Source of the DNA: MKUN01 sp964481425
Lineage (GTDB): Bacteria; Bacteroidota; Bacteroidia; Chitinophagales; Chitinophagaceae
Direction of reading: 5' to 3'
Assembly (NCBI GenBank): GCA_964481425.1
Contig: CAYZTM010000010.1
Coordinates: forward strand, 46,517 to 110,516
Length of the DNA stretch: 64,000 bases
Below the pieces are notes generated by a model, which saw only the letters and a list, made by a program, of their open reading frames with translations, ran no database searches and had not been told where the DNA came from. Positions 1-7,839 of this stretch are shown here, in pieces; position 1 is the first letter of the stretch; the number at the start of each line of letters is the position of its first letter. Made by a program: the position numbers and the translations under genes.

Positions 1-864
1 CACCTGGCGGTTCTGTATGGCAGTACGGAAGCCGGGTTTATGGTCTTGTTCTACAGCCTGCATCTTTGTGTCAACAGGGCGGGGGGCACGTACCGCTTGT
101 GCAGGTTCAGCCCTTCTACCATTGGTTGTAGTAGCCCGTACTTCCGGACGATATACATTTATGGCATGGCCTGTTATCTGGGCGGAGCCGGGTTTATGAC
201 CCTGATTCACGTTATAAACATTGATGCGCTGGTGTGTCACTTTTTGTATGTCTGCAGGACGTGGGCCATACACATACTTGTTGTGGTAGTGGTTGTGTAT
301 GAAGGTAGTGTTGTGTATAATGCCGCTGTTGTAGCGTGGGCCTCTCCAATAGTGGTAGAAGTCGTGCCTGTAAACATACTGAGGGCCTACGAACACCCAC
401 CAGTTATCGGGGCAATAATAGCTGCCGAATGCAACTGAGATGGTGATGCCGGGGCCAAGAGGCGCCCAGCCATAATAACCACCGCCATAGCGCCAGCTTA
501 CCCATGCGGGTCCCCATTCACTGCCGGGTATCCAAACCCAGCCATAATAAGGGTCGTATGTCCAGCGGCCATAGTGGAAAGCGGCCCAGCCCCATGGGTA
601 GTCGGAAACCCACATATTACCATATTCGGTAGCTGCCCAATAGCCTCTTGTACAATAAGGGCGGAAATCTGTCGCTACATCAGGCACCCATACGTAGCCA
701 TATTGAGGGTCGTAAACCCATTGCCCATAAGGTGCAAGATCGTCGTAAAACGTCTGGTAAGATACATAGTCGTCCTGCGCGCTGGCCTTAATGGCCGGGG
801 TAGCTGTCATAAACGCTACAGTTAGCACGGTGACCGATAGTATCCATTTGATCAAGTTTTTCAT
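1..864 (-). CDS. Aromatic-rich exported protein with YGxW repeats (DUF6600-like), partial
   Basis: The frame opens at ATG 864 and stays open to the window edge, so the C-terminus lies outside. The first 28 or so residues form a signal peptide (MKNLIKWILSV..., ending near ASAQD), so the product is exported. Residues 30-150 carry a degenerate repeat rich in Tyr, Trp, Gly and Pro, with units such as YGQWVYDPQYGYVWVP, WAAFHYGRWTYDP and YYGWAPLGPG. A His/Tyr-rich stretch follows (RHDFYHYWRG, IIHNTTFIHNHYHNK), then a basic, low-complexity tail with an HKPG motif repeated. This resembles the family annotated DUF6600 in Bacteroidota and Proteobacteria, whose function is unknown. The family assignment is from memory of the motif pattern. 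Export and the repeat are read directly from the sequence. Confidence 0.75.
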   Translation of the reverse strand, partial: MKNLIKWILSVTVLTVAFMTATPAIKASAQDDYVSYQTFYDDLAPYGQWVYDPQYGYVWVPDVATDFRPYCTRGYWAATEYGNMWVSDYPWGWAAFHYGRWTYDPYYGWVWIPGSEWGPAWVSWRYGGGYYGWAPLGPGITISVAFGSYYCPDNWWVFVGPQYVYRHDFYHYWRGPRYNSGIIHNTTFIHNHYHNKYVYGPRPADIQKVTHQRINVYNVNQGHKPGSAQITGHAINVYRPEVRATTTNGRRAEPAQAVRAPRPVDTKMQAVEQDHKPGFRTAIQNRQV

Positions 865-1164
865 TTTGCCTTTTTTTAATTGTTCTGTTGTGTTGCTAGT
901 AACTGTTAGTCTTATAGAAGACGATAAATCAAAACCGGTTCCTGTTTTTCTTAAAGTTACGTTAAGTATCAATTGGTATAAATAATCCAATAATGATGCC
1001 AGCTTTGCAATATTATCGTTATTATTTCTTTTGCATGGTATATGTTGTCTTCCCAATAGTATGATCTTCATCATCCCATAGCGGTGTAAGGCACTGCATA
1101 TGATCTCTTATTTACTAATGGTTTGTTAACCAGTTGCAAACAGGGAGTTAACTACAGGGAAACA

Positions 1165-1196
1165 TTGTGAGCCCGTTTGACAAAAGCTCATATTTG
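1165..1196 (+). promoter_or_regulatory. Possible promoter upstream of hydrolase
   Basis: TTG at 1165-1167 is followed 23 bases later by TATTTG (1191-1196), a shortened version of the TAnnTTTG minus-7 box. Transcription would start near 1203, so the mRNA leader would carry the 1244-1287 hairpin. The match is imperfect. Confidence 0.3.
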
Positions 1197-1243
1197 TGGT
1201 GCTCATAGAACAGTTTTTTCATAAAGACTCTTATCATTTAACC

Positions 1244-1287
1244 AAAACAAGGTCTCTTGTAACAAAGCAGGGGACCTTGTTTTTTTT
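1244..1287 (+). terminator. Intrinsic-terminator-like hairpin in 5' leader
   Basis: An 11-bp perfect stem (AAAACAAGGTC 1244-1254 with GACCTTGTTTT 1273-1283) has an 18-base loop and runs into eight T (1280-1287). It ends only 16 bases before the hydrolase ATG at 1304. No plus-strand gene lies upstream, so it would either attenuate the hydrolase or end a short leader RNA. Confidence 0.6.
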
Positions 1288-1303
1288 GATATATCTTCAT
1301 GCT

Positions 1304-1990
1304 ATGCAAAACCTGCTGTTACTACATGGGGCCATTGGTGCTGCCGATCAGTTAGCCCCACTGGCAAATGAGCTTAAAGACCAATATAGGGTGTATACCA
1401 TGAACTTTTCAGGACACGGTGGCCAGCCTTTTAGGGCAGACGAGTTCTCTATTCCGATGTTTGCTGATGAGGTTGTTCAATTCATCGAAACAGAAGGTTT
1501 AGGACAGGTTTCGATCTTTGGCTACAGTATGGGTGGCTATGTGGCCATGTATCTTGCCTTACATCGGCCAGAGTTGGTGCAAAAAGTGATCACCCTGGCC
1601 ACTAAATTTTACTGGGATGAAGCTATTGCTGCAAAAGAGGTGCAAATGCTTAACCCTGATAAAATAGAACAGAAGTTACCGGCGTTCGCCACCAGCCTAA
1701 AAAGCCGCCATGCTCCTAATAATTGGAAAGATGTCTTGTTGAAAACATCGGAAATGATGATTAAGTTAGGTGGTGATAATTATTTGAAAATCAGTGATTA
1801 CAGGTCTATTTTATCTCCTGTATTATTGCTATTGGGTGACCGGGATAAAATGATAACACTTGAAGAAACAGTTGAGGTGTATAAGGCCTTGCCTAATGCA
1901 CAAATGGCTGTGTTACCTGGTACAGCACACCCGATAGAACAGGTGAATACGGCGATGCAGGCTTATTTTATAACACAATTTCTCAGATAA
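1304..1990 (+). CDS. Alpha/beta hydrolase
   Basis: A 228-residue single-domain alpha/beta hydrolase. The first beta strand and oxyanion region read MQNLLLLHGAIGA at the very N-terminus. The nucleophile elbow is GYSMGG (Ser75). LGDRDKM probably gives the acid Asp and GTAHPIEQ the catalytic His. The frame is open back to 1196, but that extension has no domain character and contains the 1244-1287 hairpin, so ATG 1304 is preferred. No signal peptide is visible, so it is probably cytoplasmic. The next gene starts 14 bases after its stop, which suggests co-transcription with the DUF3052 gene. The substrate cannot be deduced; carboxylesterase or MenH-like roles are both possible. Confidence 0.85.
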   Translation: MQNLLLLHGAIGAADQLAPLANELKDQYRVYTMNFSGHGGQPFRADEFSIPMFADEVVQFIETEGLGQVSIFGYSMGGYVAMYLALHRPELVQKVITLATKFYWDEAIAAKEVQMLNPDKIEQKLPAFATSLKSRHAPNNWKDVLLKTSEMMIKLGGDNYLKISDYRSILSPVLLLLGDRDKMITLEETVEVYKALPNAQMAVLPGTAHPIEQVNTAMQAYFITQFLR

Positions 1991-2004
1991 ATGGTAACAT
2001 CATA

Positions 2005-2421
2005 ATGGCTGGGTATTCCGGAACACCTTTGGAGAAAAAGTTAGGCATTAAGGAAGGCTTTACTATAGGTCTCATTAACGCACCGGAGTATTATTTCGGG
2101 CTATTTGAAAATCTGCCGAATGAGGTAGTGGTTTCGGCCAGTGAGCGCATTCTTAAAGACCTTATCCATTTTTTTACGAAAGAGGAGAATGAATTGATGT
2201 ATATGTTACCTCTATTGAAAACACAAATGAAGCAGGATGGTATGATATGGGTATCATGGCCTAAGAAGGCAGCGAAAGCAGATACGGATGTTACGGAAGA
2301 TATAATTCGCAACACTGCGTTGAGCATCGGCCTTGTGGATGTAAAGGTGTGTGCGGTAGATGAGGTATGGTCGGCCCTGAAGCTGGTGATACCTGTAAAG
2401 GAGCGCAAAAAACAGGAATAA
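2005..2421 (+). CDS. DUF3052-like small protein
   Basis: A 138-residue soluble protein. It opens with MAGYSGTPLEKKLGIKEG, the N-terminal signature I associate with DUF3052, an uncharacterised family in actinomycetes and other bacteria. The rest alternates helix and strand, with WVSWPKKAAK near residue 82 and a second strand-rich segment (LVDVKVCAVDEVWSALKLV). It follows the hydrolase by 14 bases in the same orientation and is probably in its operon. No catalytic motif is visible. The family name is recognition by pattern; the function is unknown. Confidence 0.8.
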   Translation: MAGYSGTPLEKKLGIKEGFTIGLINAPEYYFGLFENLPNEVVVSASERILKDLIHFFTKEENELMYMLPLLKTQMKQDGMIWVSWPKKAAKADTDVTEDIIRNTALSIGLVDVKVCAVDEVWSALKLVIPVKERKKQE

Positions 2422-2424
2422 AAA

Positions 2425-2445
2425 AACCGCCCTGAACGGGCGGTT
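2425..2445 (-). terminator. Intrinsic terminator of rplY
   Basis: AACCGCCC (2425-2432) pairs with GGGCGGTT (2438-2445) around a 5-base loop. Read on the minus strand it runs into a T tract (2420-2426), so it ends the prs-rplY transcript. It abuts the stop codon of the converging DUF3052 gene. Confidence 0.8.
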
Positions 2446-2467
2446 CTCACTAGTAAGAAGATATTGA

Positions 2468-3058
2468 TTATTTCTTGCCTTCAGCCTTAGCTTCTTCGGT
2501 TTCTGCCTGGCGCAGTGCGCGGGTAGTAACTACAGAAGCGATGGGAATACGGGGAGAGTTCATGATCTCCATATTCTCAGCATTTACGTCTTCAACACGG
2601 ACGTTCTCGCCTATCTGCAGGGTATCGATATTCACCTCGATGTTCTCTGCAAGGTACCTGGGATAAGTGCGCACTTTCAGTGTCTTAGCTTTGATCACGA
2701 GGCGACCACCGGCTTTAACACCTTCAGGCTGACCTGTGAATTTCAGGGGTAGATCGGCTACAATTTTACGGCCATCTACCAATTCCAGGAAGTCTATATG
2801 GGTCAAATCATCGGTAACCACATCAAACTGCAGGTCTTTCATAATGGCGCGGTATTCTTTACCGTCCACATTGATCTCCGCAACCTGGAAATCAGCAGTA
2901 TACACCAGCGGACGCAGGGTCATGGCAGGTGCAGCAAAATGGATGGTTTCGTTACCTCCGTATATAACGGCAGGTACCATTCCTTCAGAACGAAGCCGGC
3001 GTGTAGCTTTTTTACCGATCTCGCTTCTTTTTTGTCCTTCGATCTTTACACTTTTCAT
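2468..3058 (-). CDS. rplY: 50S ribosomal protein L25/general stress protein Ctc
   Basis: A 196-residue long-form L25 (CTC type). The N-terminal L25 domain (about residues 1-95: MKSVKIEGQKRSEIGKKATRRLR, VPAVIYGG) binds 5S rRNA. The C-terminal TL5/CTC beta domain follows (LPLKFTGQPEGVKAGGRL, IPIASVVTTR), with an acidic/basic tail EETEEAKAEGKK-like. The frame is open 33 bases further upstream, but ATG 3058 gives the conserved N-terminus. It lies 170 bases downstream of prs in the same direction, an arrangement common in Bacteroidota. No good promoter box lies in the gap, so read-through from prs is likely. Confidence 0.95.
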   Translation of the reverse strand: MKSVKIEGQKRSEIGKKATRRLRSEGMVPAVIYGGNETIHFAAPAMTLRPLVYTADFQVAEINVDGKEYRAIMKDLQFDVVTDDLTHIDFLELVDGRKIVADLPLKFTGQPEGVKAGGRLVIKAKTLKVRTYPRYLAENIEVNIDTLQIGENVRVEDVNAENMEIMNSPRIPIASVVTTRALRQAETEEAKAEGKK

Positions 3059-3228
3059 TTTAGTGTTGTTTCTTTTCAGCGCCGATCGCATACCCGTCTA
3101 ACATCCGGACGTTGAAAACTTTTTTGATTTTCTAATAAAGGTTCCCCTTTGGGGGACGGGTTTTGTTGTATATACAGTAGTTAATTAAAAATATAAAAAG
3201 TCGAAATTCAAAACCATGAATAATCGAC

Positions 3229-4173
3229 CTATTTCCTGTTGCTATGAATAAATAAAGAGCTAATGGACTTGTTCTCAAATGTGTTGCGGATGGCCACTGC
3301 AAAAAGCTCAGCCGTGGGCAATACTTTTATTTTAGAACATTCCTGTTTCAAGGGTATGGTATCGCAAACCACCAGTTCTTCGAGCGCTGAGTTCTCAATG
3401 TTCTCGTAAGCTTTGCCACTCAGTACAGGGTGTGTGCAAAATGCCCTTACGGACAGTGCGCCCTTTTCCTTAAGTATGGCTGCTGATTTGCTAAGTGTAC
3501 CTGCCGTATCGCAAATGTCATCAATGAGTATTACGTTACGACCTGATACATCCCCTATCACCGTCATAGCTGCCACCTCGTTTGCGCGCTTGCGTTGCTT
3601 GTCGCATATTACCATATCTACCTCAAAATACTTGGCAACTTCGCGCACCCGGTTGGTACTGCCTACGTCGGGGGACGCAAAGATAAGGTTTTCCATCTTA
3701 AGATTCTCAATATAAGGGATAAAAACAGCAGAGCTATCGAGGTGATCCACCGGTATATCGAAAAAACCTTGAATTTGAGGTGCGTGCAGGTCCATGGTCA
3801 TTATCCTGTTGGCCCCGGCGGTGGTCAGGAGGTTGGCCACCAGCTTTGATGCTATGGAAACCCTGGGCTTGTCCTTGCGGTCCTGGCGGGCAAAACCAAA
3901 GTAGGGGATCACAGCCGTGATATAACCGGCAGAAGCTCTACGGGCTGCATCTATCATCATCAGCAGTTCCATCAGGTTATCGCTCGGGGCGAAAGTTGAC
4001 TGAACCAGGAAAACATAGTCGCCACGGATAGACTCACGGAAGACAGGCTGGAACTCACCATCGCTGAATTTCTGGATGTCGACCTGTCCTAATGGTTTAC
4101 CAAAGTTTCTTGCGATCTGCTCGGCGAGGTAGTGAGAACCTGTACCGGAAAAAATTTTGACTGATGGCTGCAT
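3229..4173 (-). CDS. prs: Ribose-phosphate pyrophosphokinase
   Basis: This enzyme makes PRPP from ribose 5-phosphate and ATP for purine, pyrimidine, His, Trp and NAD synthesis. The 314-residue length is normal. The N-terminus MQPSVKIFSGTGSHYLAEQIA is the ATP-site strand; FGFARQDRKDKPR is the conserved ATP-binding segment; MTMDLHAPQIQGFF carries the catalytic His; and VILIDDICDTAGTL is the PRPP loop. The frame extends 93 bases upstream, but a strong promoter (4198-4228) puts the mRNA start near 4191, so ATG 4173 is the start. It is transcribed towards rplY. upp, elsewhere in the window, consumes its product. Confidence 0.97.
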   Translation of the reverse strand: MQPSVKIFSGTGSHYLAEQIARNFGKPLGQVDIQKFSDGEFQPVFRESIRGDYVFLVQSTFAPSDNLMELLMMIDAARRASAGYITAVIPYFGFARQDRKDKPRVSIASKLVANLLTTAGANRIMTMDLHAPQIQGFFDIPVDHLDSSAVFIPYIENLKMENLIFASPDVGSTNRVREVAKYFEVDMVICDKQRKRANEVAAMTVIGDVSGRNVILIDDICDTAGTLSKSAAILKEKGALSVRAFCTHPVLSGKAYENIENSALEELVVCDTIPLKQECSKIKVLPTAELFAVAIRNTFENKSISSLFIHSNRK

Positions 4174-4197
4174 GATATAGATACTATGAATGGACTG

Positions 4198-4228
4198 CAA
4201 AGGTAGACAAACCTGAATTTTGTCAAAA
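4198..4228 (-). promoter_or_regulatory. Bacteroidota-type promoter of prs
   Basis: On the minus strand TTTTG (4228-4224) is followed after 18 bases by TACCTTTG (4205-4198), an exact match to TAnnTTTG with correct spacing. The predicted transcription start, near 4191, leaves a leader of about 18 bases before ATG 4173 and rules out the longer reading frame. Confidence 0.75.
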
Positions 4229-4272
4229 CTGATTTTTGAAAATTGACCATCATATATGTATTGCAATAAGCA

Positions 4273-5622
4273 TTAAGGCCGGTACATTGGTAATAGGTAA
4301 TTTTCATCTTCCCGGGTAACACTCGTTTTCAGGAAAACACGCCAATAATATTCCTTGGTCATGCCATCATAATGAATGATATTTTTATTGGCCTGATATG
4401 ATTGAAAAATATTTAATGAGACAAGGGACACTAGTAAAAGGCTGAATGCTGTTTTCAATATAATGTTCCTCTTTTTTGTCAAAATATATATCTGCTCAAC
4501 CAGCGAGGCAAGAGGCAGGGCCATTATCGGAAGTATATCTATTAGGGGGCGGCAGCCATACGATCCACCATAGGTCCAGGATTGCCAGGAAAAAACTATA
4601 AAGATGAAGAGGGATAAAAAAAGCAATATAGGGGGTAGAAAGCTTTTGTCTTTTCGCCATAGAAAAAAGAAGCCGATGGTGGAGATGAAAGCAATAGGTG
4701 TATATATGAACCAGCCTTTCCTGTAACTGAAAAGACCATCAAAAACATGAGAGTCTGAAAAATCAAATTTTTCCCCCTGGTACGAGTAGTATATCCAATG
4801 CCCGGTCACATCCTTCCAATATGCCATTTGGATAAGCAGAACCGCTGCCAAGAAGACAACAGAATATAATATTGGCTTTACCTGCTCCCGGAAGAGTTTA
4901 AATCTTTCTTTTAAAGAACTGATATCATATACCCGCCAAAGAATAACAATGATAAACGCGAGGCCATCGACTGGCCTGGTGATAATTATTAAACCTAAAA
5001 CAGTTGCGATGAGAAAGAGTTTCCCTATTTTTTTAGTAAGATACCAGGTATGTGTATAATATAGTAGTGCGGAAAACAACATAAACTCATAGGGGTGACT
5101 CATCACACCAAAGAACCCTGCATAGAAGTATAGGTTGGTGCCAAGCGATATACATATCAATGTAACGATGGCCGTGGTCTTATTGAAAAGCGTATTTAAG
5201 AATTTGCCGAGCAGAATTATGCCTATACAGGTCCAAAAGATAATGTCGGCATACGAAGCAAATCTGTAGGGTACGCTAAACCCGTCATCAGGATCGTAGT
5301 GAGTGATGCCACAATAAGCCCTTGCTAATAAGAAGGCAGGTAATTCAAAAACAGCCGGACCAATTGCATATTTATTCAACCGTGTACCGCCGGGTTGGTC
5401 ATGTACACTGTACCAACGAAAATCTCCTGTGCTGTGATATTTTGCAGAAACTTCCGGGTAAAAATCCAGTGTTCTCAGATCGTGATAAACAAATACTGCC
5501 GGTAAATAAGAATGGTATCCGAAGCTATCAAAAATAAAAGGATTCTCATTAATGCCTTGCCGGAGATATACAGTCACCGCACAAACAATGGCATAAAAAA
5601 GAGCAAATAGTTTTGTTCTCAT
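4273..5622 (-). CDS. Polytopic membrane protein, GT-C glycosyltransferase-like
   Basis: A 449-residue protein with about nine or ten hydrophobic segments spread along its length. The first membrane helix (residues 3-20) is followed by a periplasmic-looking loop with FDSFGYHSYLPA (Asp32). An acidic residue in the first loop is typical of GT-C enzymes that use lipid-linked sugars. A charged loop after helix 2 (YDPDDGFSVPYRFASYADI) and large C-terminal loops also fit. The GT-C assignment is inference from topology only; I do not recognise the exact family. It starts 76 bases from the divergent osmC and ends 100 bases before prs. The prs promoter between them suggests separate transcription. Confidence 0.7.
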   Translation of the reverse strand: MRTKLFALFYAIVCAVTVYLRQGINENPFIFDSFGYHSYLPAVFVYHDLRTLDFYPEVSAKYHSTGDFRWYSVHDQPGGTRLNKYAIGPAVFELPAFLLARAYCGITHYDPDDGFSVPYRFASYADIIFWTCIGIILLGKFLNTLFNKTTAIVTLICISLGTNLYFYAGFFGVMSHPYEFMLFSALLYYTHTWYLTKKIGKLFLIATVLGLIIITRPVDGLAFIIVILWRVYDISSLKERFKLFREQVKPILYSVVFLAAVLLIQMAYWKDVTGHWIYYSYQGEKFDFSDSHVFDGLFSYRKGWFIYTPIAFISTIGFFFLWRKDKSFLPPILLFLSLFIFIVFSWQSWTYGGSYGCRPLIDILPIMALPLASLVEQIYILTKKRNIILKTAFSLLLVSLVSLNIFQSYQANKNIIHYDGMTKEYYWRVFLKTSVTREDENYLLPMYRP

Positions 5623-5670
5623 TACATTGAAATACTAGATGGGTTCTACCGGAGATATGCTGTAAAGCAC

Positions 5671-5678
5671 TACCTTTG
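5671..5678 (+). promoter_or_regulatory. Minus-7 box upstream of osmC
   Basis: TACCTTTG matches TAnnTTTG exactly and sits 19 bases before ATG 5698. No clear TTG lies at the expected upstream distance, so the minus-33 element is weak. Confidence 0.45.
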
Positions 5679-5697
5679 ATCAAAAGTAATATAAATC

Positions 5698-6108
5698 ATG
5701 AAACGTAATGCAACTGCCGTATGGAACGGTTCCGGGAAAGAAGGTAATGGTGTAATGAGCACACAAAGCACCTTATTGAGCAATGCCCAATATTCCTATA
5801 AGAGCCGTTTTGAGGAAGGCGTTGGTACCAATCCTGAAGAACTGATGGCCGCCGCACATGCAGGCTGCTTCAGCATGAAATTATCTTTTGTATTAGGTGC
5901 CGCCGGTTTTACTCCTGATGAAATTAAAACAGACTGCGTGATAACCCTCGAGAATGGTGCAATCACCAAAAGCGAACTGACCACCCGTGCCAAGGTACCG
6001 GGTATAGACGCCGCAAAATTTAAAGAGTGTGCTGAAGATGCTAAAGCAAACTGTCCTGTATCTAAAGCGTACAATATGGAGATCACACTTGATGCCACAC
6101 TGGTATAA
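5698..6108 (+). CDS. osmC: OsmC family peroxiredoxin
   Basis: A 136-residue OsmC/Ohr-family thiol peroxidase that reduces organic hydroperoxides in the cytoplasm. The two redox cysteines are present: Cys57 in AAHAGCFSMKLS at the start of the central helix and Cys119 in ANCPVSKAY. The catalytic partners Arg37 (SRFEEG) and Glu48 (TNPEELMAAA) are also there. The opening MKRNATAVWNGSGKEGNGVMST, with the internal STLLS segment, is typical of OsmC rather than Ohr. It is monocistronic: its own minus-7 box lies upstream and a strong terminator follows at 6133-6159. Confidence 0.92.
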   Translation: MKRNATAVWNGSGKEGNGVMSTQSTLLSNAQYSYKSRFEEGVGTNPEELMAAAHAGCFSMKLSFVLGAAGFTPDEIKTDCVITLENGAITKSELTTRAKVPGIDAAKFKECAEDAKANCPVSKAYNMEITLDATLV

Positions 6109-6132
6109 AGTCTAATGCATAAACAATCAGTG

Positions 6133-6159
6133 AATTGCCCCGGTAGGGGCAATTTTTTT
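6133..6159 (+). terminator. Intrinsic terminator of osmC
   Basis: AATTGCCCC (6133-6141), loop GGTA, GGGGCAATT (6146-6154), then a run of seven T. A textbook rho-independent terminator 25 bases after the osmC stop. Confidence 0.9.
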
Positions 6160-6295
6160 ATCCACAATTTCGGATGTGATGCATCATATATTTTATTAGC
6201 ATCATACATATAATATGGGTTGTCATATGATTGCTTTTTACTCAGAAAAAGGATGATCCGAATCAACAAATTTTGTGCTTATTTTTTTTGTTTTT

Positions 6296-6421
6296 ATGCA
6301 AAAACCGCTTGATATTTGGTTCGAATATCCCGCCTCATTACCTCACGACAATAAAAGCTGTGCAGAGAGAAAAGTGAAAGAGGATAGTTTTTTTAATGAT
6401 TTTATATTAATTTACGGTTAA
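6296..6421 (+). CDS. Possible 41-residue small protein
   Basis: ATG 6296 opens a 41-codon frame (starting MQKPLDIWFEYPASLPHDNK and ending FILIYG) that stops 32 bases before the reductase-like gene. The composition is protein-like, with mixed charged, aromatic and small residues despite the A+T-rich DNA. There is no recognisable motif, signal peptide or homologue I know of. It could be a leader peptide or chance. Confidence 0.22.
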   Translation: MQKPLDIWFEYPASLPHDNKSCAERKVKEDSFFNDFILIYG

Positions 6422-6453
6422 TAACCTTTTAATTCTTTCAAAACATTTTTACT

Positions 6454-7092
6454 ATGGCTTACAAGTCGTTCGTTAGTTTGAGCATTGCCATCATAGGAGA
6501 GGGTATAGTGAGTGAAAACATGGCACAAATGCTTGCCAAAGCAGGTCATGAAATATACCTGGGGCTCGGGGAAGGACAAAACGTATCGGATTCCCTGCTT
6601 GACAAATTTGAGAATATCCACGCATGCACCATTGGTCTTGCTTCTTCAGAGGCTGACATCATCATTATTGCTACACCTGCAGAAGACGTGCGCGAGGTAG
6701 CATATAAGCTGGAGGATGTAAGAAAAAAGATAATCATCGGCGCCACAGGCAATGTGCATCCGAAGCCTGTTGAGTTTGTGCCAACGGTAAATGCATTGAG
6801 GTCAATAACAGGTTCAGAGCATGTGGTGAAATGCTTCAACTGCGCAGGCTATGATAATATACTATCACGCTCTTTCAGGAAACAGGAAGTGGATATGTTT
6901 GTAGCCGGTGACAGTAAGAAAGCCAAAGAAATGGTGAAGTTATTGGCTAAGGATATGGGCTTTGCCAACTGTTACGACTTTGGCGATAATGATACTGTTC
7001 CTTTGCTGGAGGATATGGCTAAATGCTGGTATAATCTTGCCATTACGCAAAAGCTGGGACAAAAGATATCCTTCAAACTGATAAGGGGCTAA
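6454..7092 (+). CDS. NAD(P)-binding protein, F420-dependent NADP reductase-like
   Basis: A 212-residue Rossmann-fold protein. The dinucleotide-binding segment is SIAIIGEGIVSENMAQMLAKAGHEIYLG (residues 9-37), a variant of the GxGxxG fold. It is followed by ADIIIIATPAEDVREV and IIGATGNVHP, the pattern of the family annotated NADP oxidoreductase, coenzyme F420-dependent. Later HVVKCFNCAGYDNI and VAGDSKKAKEMVKLLAKDMGF match the rest of that family. Bacteroidota are not known to make F420, so the real electron partner is probably NADP(H) with an unknown substrate. That last step is inference. It converges on the lutA-like gene with 10 bases between stops and no obvious terminator. Confidence 0.75.
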   Translation: MAYKSFVSLSIAIIGEGIVSENMAQMLAKAGHEIYLGLGEGQNVSDSLLDKFENIHACTIGLASSEADIIIIATPAEDVREVAYKLEDVRKKIIIGATGNVHPKPVEFVPTVNALRSITGSEHVVKCFNCAGYDNILSRSFRKQEVDMFVAGDSKKAKEMVKLLAKDMGFANCYDFGDNDTVPLLEDMAKCWYNLAITQKLGQKISFKLIRG

Positions 7093-7102
7093 TCCGTCTT
7101 AT

Positions 7103-7822
7103 TTATTGTTTATTTGCCAGTACGTCTGCAATGTGTATCGTTTGCAGTGGAAGTGCTTGCTTGTCTATATAGCTTTGCAAATGCAGTAGGCAGGATGCAT
7201 CAGTAGATATAATGTATTTTGCGCCGCTGGCTATAGCGCTTTGTGTCTTTACTTGTGCCATACCAATGGATACCGGTTCGAATTTTACTGCGAATGTGCC
7301 GCCAAAGCCGCAGCAGGTTTCACATTCCTTCATCTCTACCAGTTCAAGGCCATTTACATTTTGCAGCAGCCTGCGCGGAGCATCTTTTATACCGCACTCC
7401 CGCAGAGCACCACAGGCATCATGATATGTAGCTTTAGCCGGGAAGCTGGCGCCCAAATCATCAATTTTCAGCACGTCCGTCAGAAACTCAGTGAACTCGA
7501 ACATCTTTTCCTGCACAGCTACACATTGATTATGATCCGAACTGTTGTCGAATAGTTTATCATAGTGGTTGCGGACATATCCGGCACAGGAACCACCGGG
7601 GGTAACGATATAAGTATCGCTGTTGAAATCCTTTAGGAACTTGTGCCCGACAGCACGGGCTTCATTACGATAGCCGGCATTGTAGGCAGGCTGCCCGCAA
7701 CAGGTTTGCTGTGCATTATACAATACTTCGCAACCCTGTTGTTCCAATATCTTTACCATGTTCATACCCGTTTGAGGATATAACTGGTCGATAAAGCATG
7801 GTATGAATAATTGCACTTTCAA
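7103..7822 (-). CDS. lutA: (Fe-S)-binding protein, LutA/LldE family
   Basis: A 239-residue protein with two CCG domains: TCCGQPAYNAG (CCG at 41-43) and TCCGFGGTFAVK (CCG at 170-172). Each is preceded by a spaced Cys (Cys9 in IPCFIDQLYP; Cys137 in YHDACGALR). These bind non-cubane Fe-S clusters in the heterodisulfide-reductase family. LutA (LldE/YkgE) works with LutB and LutC in L-lactate oxidation. Neither lutB nor lutC is next to it here, so the lactate role is by family only. The ribH gene lies 17 bases upstream in the same direction, which suggests they share a transcript. Confidence 0.85.
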   Translation of the reverse strand: MKVQLFIPCFIDQLYPQTGMNMVKILEQQGCEVLYNAQQTCCGQPAYNAGYRNEARAVGHKFLKDFNSDTYIVTPGGSCAGYVRNHYDKLFDNSSDHNQCVAVQEKMFEFTEFLTDVLKIDDLGASFPAKATYHDACGALRECGIKDAPRRLLQNVNGLELVEMKECETCCGFGGTFAVKFEPVSIGMAQVKTQSAIASGAKYIISTDASCLLHLQSYIDKQALPLQTIHIADVLANKQ

Positions 7823-7839
7823 GGTGTGGCAGATATGTT

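Larger units (their letters stand above)
865..1303. other. Divergent intergenic region
   Basis: This 439-base A+T-rich gap separates the minus-strand YGxW protein from the plus-strand hydrolase. It holds a weak Bacteroidota-type promoter (1165-1196) and a strong hairpin with a T run (1244-1287) just before the hydrolase start. I see no RNA gene or protein-like reading frame in it; a 23-codon frame near 993 looks random. Confidence 0.5.
6109..6453. other. A+T-rich intergenic region
   Basis: After the osmC terminator this 345-base gap is very A+T rich. It contains one 41-codon reading frame (6296-6421, listed separately). I see no other gene and no clear promoter for the downstream reductase-like gene. 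Confidence 0.5.

Noticed and set aside
1196..1303. N-terminal extension of the hydrolase from GTG 1196
   Set aside because: The extra 36 residues have no domain character and would place a terminator-like hairpin within coding sequence. The fold begins at Met 1304.
6318..6332. GGTTCGAATATCC as a tRNA T-arm
   Set aside because: The loop would be eight bases, the flanks do not pair, and no acceptor or anticodon stems are present.
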